Positions 36,506 to 46,230 are shown, numbered from the stretch's first letter. The stretch: DNA of 64,000 bases from Cohnella ginsengisoli (GCF_029525555.1 NZ_JAPDHZ010000004.1:744001-808000), one strand, 5' to 3'. Translations and numbers: made by a program. The notes: generated by a model not told the origin, from the sequence alone.

Positions 36506-36958
36506 ATGTCCATACTCGCCAATTTTCCGCTCATCGCCGCGATCGTCTCCATTCTGTCCGCGCAGGCCGTCAAGGTGCCGATCCAATTCGTCGGCAGGCG
36601 CTCGTGGCAGGGCGGCATGGCTTTCAGCACCGGCGGCATGCCAAGCTCGCATTCCGCGGCCATGGCAGGCCTCGCGACCGCGCTCGGCATCGAGGACGGG
36701 CTCGATTCGCCGGCGTTCGCCGTCGCGGCCGTCGTCGGCATGATCATTATGTTCGACGCGGCCGGCGTCAGGCGGCATGCGGGACTGCAAGCGTCCGTGC
36801 TGAACCGGTTTCTGCGCAAAATGCCCGATTTGCACGGCGAGCTGCATCCGGTCAAGGAGCTGAAGGAGCTGCTCGGCCACCGGCCGATCGAGGTGTTCGC
36901 CGGCGCGATCTGGGGCATCGGCATCGGCGTTGCCGTCTACTATTTGTTCTATGCCTGA
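36506..36958 (+). CDS. yuiD: Divergent PAP2 family protein (YuiD, DUF212)
   Basis: Protein of 150 residues with several membrane helices. Family motifs: QAVKVPIQF, FSTGGMPSSHSAAMAGLATALG with the phosphatase-like Ser-His, and FDAAGVRRHAGLQASVLN and LGHRPIEVFAGAIWGI. Divergent PAP2 proteins are thought to act on lipid phosphates, not shown for YuiD. GAAGGGAG upstream of the ATG and a strong terminator downstream. Confidence 0.92.
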   Translation: MSILANFPLIAAIVSILSAQAVKVPIQFVGRRSWQGGMAFSTGGMPSSHSAAMAGLATALGIEDGLDSPAFAVAAVVGMIIMFDAAGVRRHAGLQASVLNRFLRKMPDLHGELHPVKELKELLGHRPIEVFAGAIWGIGIGVAVYYLFYA

Positions 36959-36976
36959 TCGTTTGCCCGCAAACAA

Positions 36977-37028
36977 AGAAAGAGCCCGTCCCCCCGGCGC
37001 GATGCGCCAGGCGGACGGGTCTCTTTTC
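36977..37028 (+). terminator. Terminator of yuiD
   Basis: AAAGAGCCCGTCC pairs with GGACGGGTCTCTTTT over a GC-rich inner stem, ending in four T. It lies between yuiD and the convergent UPF0173 gene. Confidence 0.85.
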
Positions 37029-37044
37029 GTATGAGCGGCGGCGT

Positions 37045-37738
37045 TTACAGCTCCATACGGTCTCCCGGCTTGAGCACGGTACCTTTAATGCCTTTTTTGT
37101 TCAAGCGCGCGCGCATAGGCGGCCGCGTCCTGCCGAAGCGGCGGGAAGGTGTCGTAGTGAACGGGGACGACCTGCTTGGGCTTCAGCCATTCGGCCGCCG
37201 TCAGCGCGTCCTCCGGACCCATCGTGAAGTGATCGCCGATCGGGATGAACGCCAGATCGATCTCGTGGCGCTCGCCGATCATTTTCATATCGCCGAACAG
37301 ACCCGTATCGCCCGCATGCAATATCGTCAGCTCGCCCCACGTGACGATCAGTCCAGTCGGCATCCCCAGGTAGACGATGCGCCGCTCGTCCGTCAGCGTA
37401 TATCCGGAGCTATGGAACGCCTGAACCATTTTAACCTTCGCGTATCCGAGATCGTAGGTACCGCCGATGTTCATGCCGACCGCGTCGGCGACGCCCTGCC
37501 AGCCCAGAAAGGTCGCCAGCTCCGGCGTGCCGACGACCTGGGCGCCCGTTCGCTTCGCGATCGCGACCGTGTCGCCGACGTGGTCGCCGTGGCCGTGGGT
37601 GAGCAGGATGTGGTCCGCCTGAATATCGTCCGCCGATGCGGCCGCAAGCGGGTTGCCGGTGAGGTAAGGATCGATGATAAGCGAGCGGCCGCCTTGTTCG
37701 AGCTTTACGCATGCATGTCCGAGAAAAGTGACGATCAA
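37045..37738 (-). CDS. UPF0173 metallo-beta-lactamase-fold hydrolase (apparent frameshift)
   Basis: Corrected length 230 residues, TTG start with AAGGGAA upstream. The zinc motif HGHGDHVGD, FLGHACVKLE, HAGDTGLFGD and the final HYDTFP fit the UPF0173/YtkL family of metal-dependent hydrolases with unknown substrate. As read, the frame ends at 37085 after LEQKRH. One T too many in 37093-37098 (A on the coding strand) is the cause: without it the protein continues KGIKGTVLKPGDRMEL and stops at 37045, the conserved family C-terminus. Confidence 0.87.
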
Positions 37739-37794
37739 GCTGATTCCCTTCTTTCCGTCAAAGTAGGATAGGTCCGCAATCTTTAAATATACCC

Positions 37795-37829
37795 GGGCCT
37801 GCCGTAGCCTAAACTACGGAGACAGGCCC
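37795..37829. terminator. Hairpin at the TetR gene end
   Basis: GGGCCTG-CCGTAG pairs with CTACGG-GACAGGCCC. It overlaps the TetR stop codon; the T run on the reverse strand is weak, so termination may be partial. Confidence 0.55.
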
Positions 37830-38491
37830 TTGACCAAAAAGGAAACGGTCGCTTCGCGCTCCGCCTCGTCGTCCCATCCGGGCTCGCCGGACATGAGCAT
37901 CCTCGACAGCACGTAGCCGATCAGCGTCGATGCCGTCAGACGCGCGACCGTATGCGGGGGCAAGGGGGCGATCTTGCCCGCCTGCTGGAACTTCTCGATC
38001 GCGGCCGTCACGCGTTCGAGCACCTGCGTCAGGATGATCGATTTGAACCGTTCGCGCATCTCGGGGTGGAAGGGAAGCTCTTGTGCGACTATGCGGAACA
38101 GACGCTTGTTGCGGTTCACGAACGCGAGGCGATTGTCGATCATGCGGCGGACGAACTGCTCGAAGCTGTCGTGCTCGGCATCCAGCACGTCGCCGAATCC
38201 GCGGATGACGAACGGGGCGATCATCCGCATCATGGCCGGGGTGACGATGGACACGAGCAAGTCTTTTTTGGTCCGGTAATGCCTGAAAATCGTCCCTTCC
38301 GCGACACCTGCAAGCTGCGCGATCTCGCTTGTGGAGGACCCGGCGTACCCCTTCTCGGCGAACACCTCGATCGCGGCTGCCAAGATGCGCGCCTGCTTCT
38401 CCGTCTTCACCGGCTGGCCATCGCCGAGCGATCCCTCGCGCAGCAGCTCTTCCATCCATGGCTCTGTCTGGCCGTCGTTCGCGTCCATCAA
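37814..38491 (-). CDS. TetR-family transcriptional regulator
   Basis: Protein of 225 residues. The TetR helix-turn-helix is at about 30-76 (RILAAAIEVFAEKGYAGSSTSEIAQLAGVAEGTIFRHYRTKKDLL), with an all-helical ligand domain behind it. It lies 90 bases downstream of an ABC-2 transporter pair on the same strand and is the probable regulator of that pair. A palindrome upstream of the transporter genes may be its operator. Start could be the TTG at 38491 or the ATG at 38488. Confidence 0.87.
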   Translation of the reverse strand: MMDANDGQTEPWMEELLREGSLGDGQPVKTEKQARILAAAIEVFAEKGYAGSSTSEIAQLAGVAEGTIFRHYRTKKDLLVSIVTPAMMRMIAPFVIRGFGDVLDAEHDSFEQFVRRMIDNRLAFVNRNKRLFRIVAQELPFHPEMRERFKSIILTQVLERVTAAIEKFQQAGKIAPLPPHTVARLTASTLIGYVLSRMLMSGEPGWDDEAEREATVSFLVKGLSP

Positions 38492-38581
38492 GCTGTCTCT
38501 CCTTCATTCGCCTTGAAGCCGTGGCGCGCTGCGCCAGGCAACGCCTAGTCCCCATATCGTACCATACGGCCAGCCGATGCG

Positions 38582-39604
38582 CTAAACGGCCCGCTGCTTC
38601 TTGAGCGCGACGACGTTCAGCGCCGCGAACAGCAGGGAGAAGCCGAGAAGAACGGCGACGTCGACCGCGATGCCGCGGAAGCCTTCGCCTCTGATCATAA
38701 TGCCTCTAAGCGCTTCCCCGCCGTAATAGAGCGGCATCAAATACGTCAGCTTGTGCAGCCAGGGCGACATGCCGTCGAGCGGGAACAGTCCGGAAAAGAA
38801 AGCCTGCGGCACGATGACGATCGGCACGAACTGGATGATCTGAAATTCGGAGCCCGCGTACGCGGAGAGCAGCGTGCCCAGCGTGAGCGCCGCGAGCGTC
38901 AGCAGCAGGTTGACGAGCAGGATGAACCAGATGGAGCCGGTCATGAACATGCCGAGCGCATAGATCGCGAAGCAAGCGACGAGCGCCGACTGCAAGATCG
39001 CGAACAAGCTGAAGCCGCCCAAGTATCCGAGCACGACCTCGTGCCGGCGGATCGGCGTCGCCATGAGCCGTTCCATCGTGCCCGTCGTGCGCTCTCGCAG
39101 AAAAGCGACGCCCGCGAGCAAAAAGACGAAGAAGAAGGAGAAAAAGCCGATCATGACCGGCCCGAAGGCGTCGAAGGAGGACATCCCCGGCTTGCCGTGG
39201 AGATAAGCGATCTCGGGCTGAAAAGCGGCTGCGGCGGCCGTACGCTGCATGGCGGATACGGCAAGCAGCACGGCGCGGCTGCGCGACGGATCGCTGCCCT
39301 CGAGCAGCAGGGTCGGCTTGCCGTCCGATACCGTCAAGACGGCGTCAAGCTTGCGGCCGTCCAGGTCGGATCGCGCGTCGGCTTCTGAACGGTAGGAGAC
39401 GATGTCGACGGTCGATGCTTTTAAGGCAGCGGACATCGCGTCGGGCAAGCCGGCCGTTCCGATCTTGGGCACGCTGCCGGTGCCGCCGAAGATGCAATAG
39501 ACCAGCGTGAGGATGAAGAGCGGCGCGACGAACAGCAGCGCCAGCGTACGTTTATCGCGCATGAACTGCCTGAAAATGCGTACGGACAAAGCGCGTGCCC
39601 TCAT
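38582..39604 (-). CDS. ABC-2 type transporter permease
   Basis: Protein of 340 residues with the ABC-2 layout: one N-terminal helix (TLALLFVAPLFILTLVYCIF), a large extracytoplasmic domain of about 120 residues, then five helices including FLRERTTGTMERLMATPIRRHEVV and PLYYGGEALRGIMIRGEG, and a charged C-terminus. Exports drugs, lipids or polysaccharide with the ATPase encoded just before it. The start overlaps the ATPase stop (ATGA). Confidence 0.9.
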   Translation of the reverse strand: MRARALSVRIFRQFMRDKRTLALLFVAPLFILTLVYCIFGGTGSVPKIGTAGLPDAMSAALKASTVDIVSYRSEADARSDLDGRKLDAVLTVSDGKPTLLLEGSDPSRSRAVLLAVSAMQRTAAAAAFQPEIAYLHGKPGMSSFDAFGPVMIGFFSFFFVFLLAGVAFLRERTTGTMERLMATPIRRHEVVLGYLGGFSLFAILQSALVACFAIYALGMFMTGSIWFILLVNLLLTLAALTLGTLLSAYAGSEFQIIQFVPIVIVPQAFFSGLFPLDGMSPWLHKLTYLMPLYYGGEALRGIMIRGEGFRGIAVDVAVLLGFSLLFAALNVVALKKQRAV

Positions 39605-40377
39605 GAGCGGTCACCTCCCAGGCGGATAAAGGCTTCTTCGATCGTCGCCGCCCCGGTGTTCGCCTTGAGGGCGGCCGGACTGCCGACGGCGGTCAGCGAG
39701 CCGTCCCGGATCAGGCCGATCCGGTCGCAGCGCTCGGCTTCGTCCATGACGTGCGTCGTCAGCAGGATCGTCGTGCCGCGCTCGCGCAGCGCGAGCAGAG
39801 AAGCCCATATGGACACGCGCAGCGCCGGATCGATGCCCACGGTCGGCTCGTCGAGAATGAGCAGCTCGGGCTCGTGGAGCAGCGCGACGGCGAGCGACAG
39901 GCGGCGCTTCATGCCGCCGGAGAACCGCGAGACGAGCTTGCCTGCGTCCTGCGTCAAGCCGACGGTCGCGAGCGCGTCGCCGATTCGTTCGGCGAGGCGG
40001 GCGCCGCGCAGCTCGAACATCGCGCCGAAAAACATCAGGTTTTCCTTCGCGGTGAGCTCGCCGTACAAGGCGTCGGACTGCGCCATATAACCGATCTTGC
40101 CAAGCAGCGGCAGCGAGGGCACAAGGTTGCCAAGCACCGTGATCCGTCCGCCGTCCGCGGCGTCGATGCCGGTTATGAGCTTGATCAGCGTCGTCTTGCC
40201 GGAGCCCGAGGGACCGAGCAGGCCGAACAGCTCTCCGCGGCGGATTCGCAGCGAGATCTCTTTTAATATCGGTCGGTTGCCGAAGCTGCGGGATACGCCT
40301 TCGAGCATGATCGCGTCCTGCAGATCGAGTTGGGTAGACGTACCGTCGTGGCGTGCTTCCTTGGGCCGGGCTGCCAT
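39601..40377 (-). CDS. ABC transporter ATP-binding protein
   Basis: Protein of 258 residues with Walker A GPSGSGKTTL, Q-loop in GYMAQSDALY, signature FSGGMKRRLSLA, Walker B LLILDEPTVGID and the switch His in LLTTHVMDEAE. It powers the ABC-2 permease encoded downstream by a 4-base overlap. GGAGATGATGAG precedes the ATG. The TetR gene follows the permease, making a three-gene leftward group. Confidence 0.92.
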   Translation of the reverse strand: MAARPKEARHDGTSTQLDLQDAIMLEGVSRSFGNRPILKEISLRIRRGELFGLLGPSGSGKTTLIKLITGIDAADGGRITVLGNLVPSLPLLGKIGYMAQSDALYGELTAKENLMFFGAMFELRGARLAERIGDALATVGLTQDAGKLVSRFSGGMKRRLSLAVALLHEPELLILDEPTVGIDPALRVSIWASLLALRERGTTILLTTHVMDEAERCDRIGLIRDGSLTAVGSPAALKANTGAATIEEAFIRLGGDRS

Positions 40378-40396
40378 CTCATCATCTCCATGTGAG

Positions 40397-40410
40397 TGAG
40401 TATTTACTCA
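40397..40410. promoter_or_regulatory. Palindrome before the ABC-2 operon, candidate TetR operator
   Basis: TGAGTATTTACTCA is a near-perfect palindrome (TGAGTA arms around two bases), 20 bases upstream of the ATPase start, in a position to block transcription. TGAGT is also repeated just before it (40393-40397). Confidence 0.5.
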
Positions 40411-40641
40411 TTATTAACATCATCTTATCAAGAGAGATCGGAGAGGGGAAGCCCGTGTTGGGGAAATCGATAGTCCTTTTTTGGCAAAGAAAACGGATAG
40501 ACATAAAAAAAAGATGACCCTGAATGATACGAGGGCCACCTTCATGCATCCTTTAATCAACAAAGTTTAAAAATCCATTGAACGAAAAATAACGCCATGA
40601 TACAATCATGAGCGCTACCGGGAAAAACAAAATATGATCGA
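40411..40641. other. Intergenic AT-rich gap without a gene
   Basis: About 230 bases between the divergent ABC-2 and DHA2 genes; GC is clearly lower than in the flanks. No coding pattern is seen; a weak hairpin lies at about 40510-40545. Confidence 0.5.
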
Positions 40642-40676
40642 TCCAATTATACTTCCACTTTAATTGTATAATTGGA
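40642..40676. promoter_or_regulatory. Perfect 11-base inverted repeat before the DHA2 efflux gene
   Basis: TCCAATTATAC (40642-40652) and GTATAATTGGA (40666-40676) with a 13-base spacer. The symmetry and AT-rich arms fit a MarR- or TetR-type operator about 75 bases upstream of the pump gene. The regulator is not encoded next to it. Confidence 0.55.
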
Positions 40677-40752
40677 GCTTTGATTTGTCAAGTAGCGATT
40701 TTGGCCTCTTATTTTCACCATCTCTCGCTCATTGAGCAGAAAGCAGGGATCT

Positions 40753-42246
40753 ATGTCAGCTTCAACGTCTTCTAAACCGGTCGCATCCGTAGAGAAACCA
40801 TTTTCGCTAAAAGCCATTCTGCCGCCGCTAATGGCGATTATCGTCGGCATGATCATGGTTATTCTGGACAGTACCGTCGTAAACAATGCGATACCGAAGC
40901 TCGTCGACTATTTTCATACAGACTTGAAGACCATTCAATGGACCGTTACCGGTTATACGCTTGCCTTGTCCGCCGTTATCCCGCTGGCGGGCTGGATGAC
41001 CGATAAATTCGGCTCCAAGCAGATTTTCATGATTACGATAGCCCTCTTTACCGTCGGCTCGCTGCTTTGCGGCATCGCGCAAACGCCGGAGCAGCTCATC
41101 GTTTTCCGCGTCGTTCAGGGCTTGGGCGGCGGCATGGTCGCTCCGATCGGGATGGCCATGGTGTTCAAGATCGCGCCGCCGGAGCGCCGCGGTTCCATCA
41201 TGGGCGTCCTCGGCATTCCGATGCTGATGGCGCCGGCGTTCGGTCCGGTGCTGTCCGGATGGCTGGTCGATTCGGTCAGCTGGCACTGGATTTTTATCAT
41301 CAACCTGCCGATCGGCATTCTCGCCTTGGTGCTCGCATCTAAATATTTGCCGCGGTCCGATCGCCATGCGGCGCCGCATCTGGACGTCGTCGGCATGTGC
41401 CTCGCCCCGATCGCCTTTTCCATGCTGGCATACGGCGTCAGTGAAGGCGGGACCAGCTGGTCGCAGACTTCTACGATTACGGGCCTGACGGTCGGCGGCA
41501 TCGCGCTCATCGCTTTTATTTTCGTGGAGCTGAGGCAGAAGCAGCCGCTGTTGGAGCTGAAAGTGTTCAAATCGTCAGACTTTACGCGCAGCATCGTCTT
41601 GACGTGGATCGTTCAGCTCGCGCTGTTCGGCGCGATGCTCATCGTGCCGTTGTATCTGCAACTCGTCATGCACTATTCCGCGCTTGAGACGGGCTGGATC
41701 CTGATGCCGCAGGCGCTGTGCGCGGGTCTCGGCATGCCGATCAGCGGGCGGCTGTTCGACAAGATCGGCGCGCGACCGCTCGCTTTTGCCGGATTGACCG
41801 TCATATCCGTGTCGCTGTTCGTATTGTCCGGCATCACGGTGGGCACCCCGCTGTGGAAGATCATCCTGTGCATCTGCTTCATCGGTCTCGGCATGGGCTT
41901 CTCCATGATGCCGCTCAATACGCATGTGTTGAATGCTGCGCCTCGGCGCCTCGTGAGCCGCGTCACGCCGCTGACGACGGCCGCCCAGCAAGTCGTCGTC
42001 TCGTTCGCGGTCGCGGGATTGACCGGCTATTTGACGTCGCAGATCGCATCGCATGCCGCCAGCGCGCGAGCGGACGCTAATCCTCTCGGCGCCGTCGTCG
42101 CGGGTTACGGCGATACGTTCTTCTTGTCCGCGTGCATCGTGACCGCGGGCGTCGCGCTCACGCTGCTGCTCCGCAAGCCGAAGCAGCAGGATGAAGGGGC
42201 GGCTGGCGGGGACAAACCGGATCCCGCCATGATGGCGGGACATTAA
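40753..42246 (+). CDS. DHA2-family (EmrB/QacA-like, 14-helix) MFS efflux transporter
   Basis: Protein of 497 residues. Family motifs: LDSTVVNNAIPKL in helix 1, WTVTGYTLALSAVIPLAGWMTDKFGSK (motif A region), RVVQGLGGGMVAPIG, and GIPMLMAPAFGPVLSGWLVD (motif C). About 14 membrane helices. Probably a drug/proton antiporter. The ATG at 40753 follows AAGCAGGGAT; an earlier TTG at 40732 is in frame. Preceded by an inverted repeat likely to control it. Converges with the AraC gene, overlapping by 4 bases. Confidence 0.9.
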   Translation: MSASTSSKPVASVEKPFSLKAILPPLMAIIVGMIMVILDSTVVNNAIPKLVDYFHTDLKTIQWTVTGYTLALSAVIPLAGWMTDKFGSKQIFMITIALFTVGSLLCGIAQTPEQLIVFRVVQGLGGGMVAPIGMAMVFKIAPPERRGSIMGVLGIPMLMAPAFGPVLSGWLVDSVSWHWIFIINLPIGILALVLASKYLPRSDRHAAPHLDVVGMCLAPIAFSMLAYGVSEGGTSWSQTSTITGLTVGGIALIAFIFVELRQKQPLLELKVFKSSDFTRSIVLTWIVQLALFGAMLIVPLYLQLVMHYSALETGWILMPQALCAGLGMPISGRLFDKIGARPLAFAGLTVISVSLFVLSGITVGTPLWKIILCICFIGLGMGFSMMPLNTHVLNAAPRRLVSRVTPLTTAAQQVVVSFAVAGLTGYLTSQIASHAASARADANPLGAVVAGYGDTFFLSACIVTAGVALTLLLRKPKQQDEGAAGGDKPDPAMMAGH

Positions 42247-43067
42247 GATTGCGTAGCGCCGCGAGATCCGCTCCAGGACGTTCGGCGGATCTCGGTAGCG
42301 GTGCGTCCCGTCGTCTCCTTGACCAGGCGGGCCAGATGATGCGAGGTTTTAAAGCCGCATCTCAGCGAGATCTCCGATACGGTCAGGCCCGTATAAGTCA
42401 TCAATTCGACGGCACGGTTCACGCGATATTGCCATAAATAGTGAATCGGGGACGTTCGCTCATGCTTCTTGAACAAGCGGACGAGATGCTCGGGCGACGA
42501 TCCGGCGGCGCTCGCGAGCTGCGATAAAGACATTTCCTCGGCGTAGTTATCGTGGATCATGGCGAGCGCCGCGTATACGGCAGGGTGCTTCTCGCGCATC
42601 AGCATCGCCTTCGCGGATTCGCGCGGATAAAGATGCATGGCGGCGAGGCCGAGGCTCCGCACGTCCGCATCCGTCTGGGCGCCTTGACGATTCAAGCGGA
42701 TCATGAGATCGGTAAGGAGGTTCATCTCTTCCGATAGCGGCAAGCATTCGGGCAGGCCGTCCAGCGCTTCGACGGACGCTGCCGGCAAGTCCTCGAAATG
42801 AACGGCGATCCAGCGATGCCAGGTGTCTTCGCTTTTCGAAAAGACGAACGTCTCCTCCAAGCCAGGCTTCAGCAAGATGACGTGCCCGGGCGTTACCCGC
42901 AGCTGGCGGCCGGGCAAGGTCACGGTCATCTCTCCGGCATACAGCATGACGAGCTGGATGTCCTGCTGAATGCGCGGTCCGAACCGGCTGCCGGGCGGGT
43001 AAACGATCGAACCGGCTACGGCATGGGTCAACCGGTCGAACGAAAAATCGGGCATTCCGGACGTCAT
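42243..43067 (-). CDS. AraC-family regulator with cupin sensing domain
   Basis: Protein of 274 residues: cupin-like N-terminus (YAGEMTVTLPGRQLRVTPGHVILLKPG) and C-terminal AraC domain (EEMSLSQLASAAGSSPEHLVRLFKKHERTSP, then LTVSEISLRCGFKTSHHLARLVKETTG). AGAGGTGATT upstream of the ATG. Divergent from the PhyH dioxygenase gene, which with the isomerase gene is the likely target set; ligand unknown, probably sugar- or polyol-related. Confidence 0.88.
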   Translation of the reverse strand: MTSGMPDFSFDRLTHAVAGSIVYPPGSRFGPRIQQDIQLVMLYAGEMTVTLPGRQLRVTPGHVILLKPGLEETFVFSKSEDTWHRWIAVHFEDLPAASVEALDGLPECLPLSEEMNLLTDLMIRLNRQGAQTDADVRSLGLAAMHLYPRESAKAMLMREKHPAVYAALAMIHDNYAEEMSLSQLASAAGSSPEHLVRLFKKHERTSPIHYLWQYRVNRAVELMTYTGLTVSEISLRCGFKTSHHLARLVKETTGRTATEIRRTSWSGSRGATQS

Positions 43068-43254
43068 GACTAATCACCTCTACGCCTATCTTAATGAGGT
43101 TGGCGCTGTGAATCAACGAGAGATACAAATAATTGAGGTTTTCTTCAGAACATTGTCAAGGACAGATACAAAAATGCTAATCCGATGCATGGAGATCTTC
43201 GCGGAGAACCTTTACATTGGTACTATTCCAACCAGTAAAGGGAGCGTGTCCGGC

Positions 43255-44249
43255 ATGCCTGTCTTCTATACGCCAAAATCGAGAGCCCACGATCGTCATC
43301 TCGTAACCGTCGAGGAATACAAGCATTATCATCGCGAAGGCTTTCTCATCGTCCGGGGGGTTGCTCTCCAATGAAGTCATCGGGGGAGTTGTACGCTTTA
43401 GCCGAACGGACGCGGATGCAGAAAAAACAACAGGCTGCCGTGCAGGAAAACAGCCGGGATCCGTTGAAAGAAGCGTTTGCGCAAGCGACGCGCGTGCATA
43501 TGCTCTCCCGGATCGATGCCGCCGCCGAGCAGGGCATGCTGAACGCGCGCTTGCTGGACGTCGTCGAAGCGCTGGTCGGCCCCGACGTTTACGCGCTGCA
43601 ATCGATGATGTTCCTGAATCCGCCCGGCAAAGGCGGACAAGGCTGGCACCAGGATGCTTGCTACATCAAGACCCATCCGGACACGCTGATCGGCGCGTGG
43701 ATCGCGCTCGAGCGGGCGGACGAGGAAAACGGCTGTCTGTGGGTCGTTCCGGGTTCGAATCATGAGCCCGTTTATCCGCCGGAGGAGATTGGCGGCGGAA
43801 ACGTGCACGCGGTCGATGCCTTTCAGGATTTGCACGCGGTGCGCAACGTCAGCCATCTGGACGACGAAGTGAACACTTTATCCCGCGTCGTTGCCCGGTA
43901 TCCTTCGCCGATACCGGTCGTGCTTGAGCCGGGAGACGTGCTGTTTTTCGATTCCCATCTGTTCCATCGCTCGTATCCGAACAAGACGGCTGACCGGTTC
44001 CGCCGATCCTACGTGTGCCATTACTGCAACGCAAGATCGTGGGTGCCTTGGGATCATGACGGGTTTGAAGGAGACTCGGGCAATGCCAAGCAGATACTCG
44101 CACGCGGCGCCACGCATCTGCCGTATGCCTCGCCGTCGTTCGGGACGGAGGTTTATTTGGCGGAAAAGGGAGAGGAAAGCGGCGGCGTGCGCATGATGGG
44201 GATGCCTAACGGGATGATGATGCCGGTCGCGGAAAGCAAGGATGAATAG
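43255..44249 (+). CDS. Phytanoyl-CoA dioxygenase (PhyH) family protein (two apparent frameshifts)
   Basis: Corrected length 330 residues. Starts MPVFYTPKSRAHDRHLVTVE; the G runs 43355-43360 and 43382-43386 each hold one extra base, and correction gives FLIVRGLLSNEVIGELYALAERT. The Fe(II)/2-oxoglutarate ligands are visible: His-x-Asp in GWHQDACYIKT and a distal His in DSHLFHRSYPNKT followed by Arg for 2-oxoglutarate. WVVPGSNHEPV is typical. Substrate unknown. It stands divergent to an AraC regulator and upstream of a TIM-barrel isomerase. Confidence 0.85.
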
Positions 44250-44276
44250 CGATCCAACAAGAGAGGATGAATCGGG

Positions 44277-45071
44277 ATGCGGCTTCGATTTTTCAAAACG
44301 CTGTGGGGAATGGAAGGCGATTTGGCCGAACAGGTGAATCGCGCGGCCGAAGCGGGATATGACGGCATCGAGGCGCCGGCGCCCGAACCGGGGCAGGCAG
44401 AGGCGTTCGGCGGCTTGCTCGAGGAGCGCGGGCTCGGATACATTGCGCAAATCTTTACGAGCGGGGATCACGCGGCGAGCTTCGCGGAGCAAGCGGCCTA
44501 CGCCGCCGGCTTCAAGCCCGCGCTGATCGTCTCGCACAGCGCGCGCGACAGCATGACCGAAGCGGAGCAGGACCGCTTCTTCGGGGCCGCGCTGGAGACG
44601 GAGTCGCGTATTGGCGTTCCGATCGGGCACGAGACCCATCGGCAGAGAGCGATGTTCACGCCATGGACGACGTCCAGGCTGCTGCGCAAGTTTCCGGAGC
44701 TGCGCATTACGGCCGATTTCAGCCATTGGATGAACGTGTGCGACTCGCATCTCGGAGATCAAGAAGAGCATCTGGCGCTGGCGATCGAACGCGCCGTCCA
44801 TATTCACGGGCGGATCGGCTATCCCGAAGGGCCGCAGGTGCCTCATCCGGCGGCTCCGGAGTATCGAACGGAGCTGGCGATCTATCTCGGATGGTGGGAA
44901 CGGATACTGAACGCGAGGCGTAAAAGCGGCGCGGCGCAAGCTACGTTTACGGCAGAATTCGGACCCCCGGGCTACATGCACACGCTGCCGTTTACGAACG
45001 CGCCGGTCGCCGATCTTTGGGAAGTCAACCAGTGGATGACCGATTGCGTGCGCGAACGATTTTCAAAATAA
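44277..45071 (+). CDS. Sugar phosphate isomerase/epimerase-like TIM barrel protein
   Basis: Protein of 264 residues of the xylose-isomerase-like (AP endonuclease 2) superfamily: YDGIEAPAPEPGQ, the metal ligand Glu in GHETHRQRAMF, ITADFSHWMNVCDSH, HIHGRIGYPEGPQVPHP, and TFTAEFGPPGY. It likely isomerises or cleaves a sugar-derived compound. It follows the PhyH gene by 27 bases with GAGAGGA upstream and shares its transcript; a terminator follows. Confidence 0.87.
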   Translation: MRLRFFKTLWGMEGDLAEQVNRAAEAGYDGIEAPAPEPGQAEAFGGLLEERGLGYIAQIFTSGDHAASFAEQAAYAAGFKPALIVSHSARDSMTEAEQDRFFGAALETESRIGVPIGHETHRQRAMFTPWTTSRLLRKFPELRITADFSHWMNVCDSHLGDQEEHLALAIERAVHIHGRIGYPEGPQVPHPAAPEYRTELAIYLGWWERILNARRKSGAAQATFTAEFGPPGYMHTLPFTNAPVADLWEVNQWMTDCVRERFSK

Positions 45072-45074
45072 ACG

Positions 45075-45103
45075 CGGGCCGCCTTGCAGGTGGCCCTTTT
45101 TTT
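45075..45103 (+). terminator. Terminator of the PhyH-isomerase operon
   Basis: GGGCC-GCC pairs with GGT-GGCCC around TTGCA and ends in seven T. Confidence 0.85.
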
Positions 45104-45111
45104 ACGTCCGC

Positions 45112-46027
45112 TTAGGCGACATGCGCTGCCGGGCGATCGTATGCCTCCGACTCGGAGCGCATATAAAGCGTCAGGCCCGCGATGACGAACGCGCCGCCGG
45201 TCAGCTGCCAGACGCCGAGCGCTTCGCCGAACAGGAACAAGCCCAATATGCTCGCGCCGACCGGCTCCGCCAGCACGCTCATGGAGATCGTCGCCGGCTT
45301 GACGTAGCGAAGGAGCCAGTTGAAGATCAAATGGCCGAATACGGTAGGGACGATCGCGAGTCCCGCGAAAACTCAGCCATTCGCGCGGGGGATACCCGGT
45401 CATGTCCTCGCCTGTCCCGACGTTATACAAATAAAAGCAGAGGGCCGTAACGGCGAATACGACCAGGCTGTATAAGAAGGAAGGCACGCGCTCCAAAATT
45501 CGTTTGGCGAGCAGCATGTTGACCGCGACGGCGACCGTGCCGAGCAAGGACAGCAGGTCTCCCGTAAGCGCGTCTTTGGACAGGCCCGAATCGCCGGCTC
45601 CGACGATCGCGATGCCGATGAGCGCGGCGGCAAGCCCTGCGAGCGCCTTGCGCGAGAGGCGGTCCCTGAACAGGAAGTAGGCGCCGATCATGACGAATAC
45701 GGGCTCGAGCGACAGGATCAGCGTCGAGCTGGCGATCGACGTGTAGCCGAGGGAAGCCATCCAAAGCAAAAAGTGCAGGGCAAGAAAGAAGCCGGCCGCG
45801 AGCAGCAGCCACCAGTCGGCAAGCTTGATCGCCCGAAGCGCGCGAAGCTGCTTGCCGCCCGTAAACGGCAGCATGAGGACAAGCGTGAACAACATGCGCC
45901 ACATGCCCTGCACGGATACGGGGGCGTCCGAATAGCGGACGAGGATCGGCGCGAACGAGATGGCGATCATGCCGACGAGCAGCGGGATGGCGGGGGCGAC
46001 GGGAGGCTTTGGAGAGATCGGGTTCAA
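45112..46027 (-). CDS. EamA-family (DMT) transporter (apparent frameshift)
   Basis: Corrected length 304 residues, ten predicted membrane helices in two EamA repeats. The first half reads from the TTG at 46027 (AAAGGA 11 bases upstream) through VSVQGMWRMLF, FLLWMASLGYTSIASSTLIL and DRLSRKALAG. The A run 45368-45371 has one base too many; correction gives WLSFAGLAIVPTVFGHLIFNWLLRYVKPATIS and runs to GGAFVIAGLTLYMR. Probably exports or imports small metabolites. Confidence 0.83.
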
Positions 46028-46230
46028 AGAAGGCACGTTCCTTTCGGCAGGCAAGCATAAATTAATTATTTTAAATGCGAAAAGGGCCGTCCGCAACTGG
46101 AAGCTGAAGCCAGCGCGCCGGCTGCGCCGCGCTGCCGCCGGGGGGGGCCGAGCCGTTTGCTATTTTGCGCAGATTATCCATAATAAAAGGATCGGCTTCA
46201 TACACATTTTTTAACGGAAGTGATCCATAC

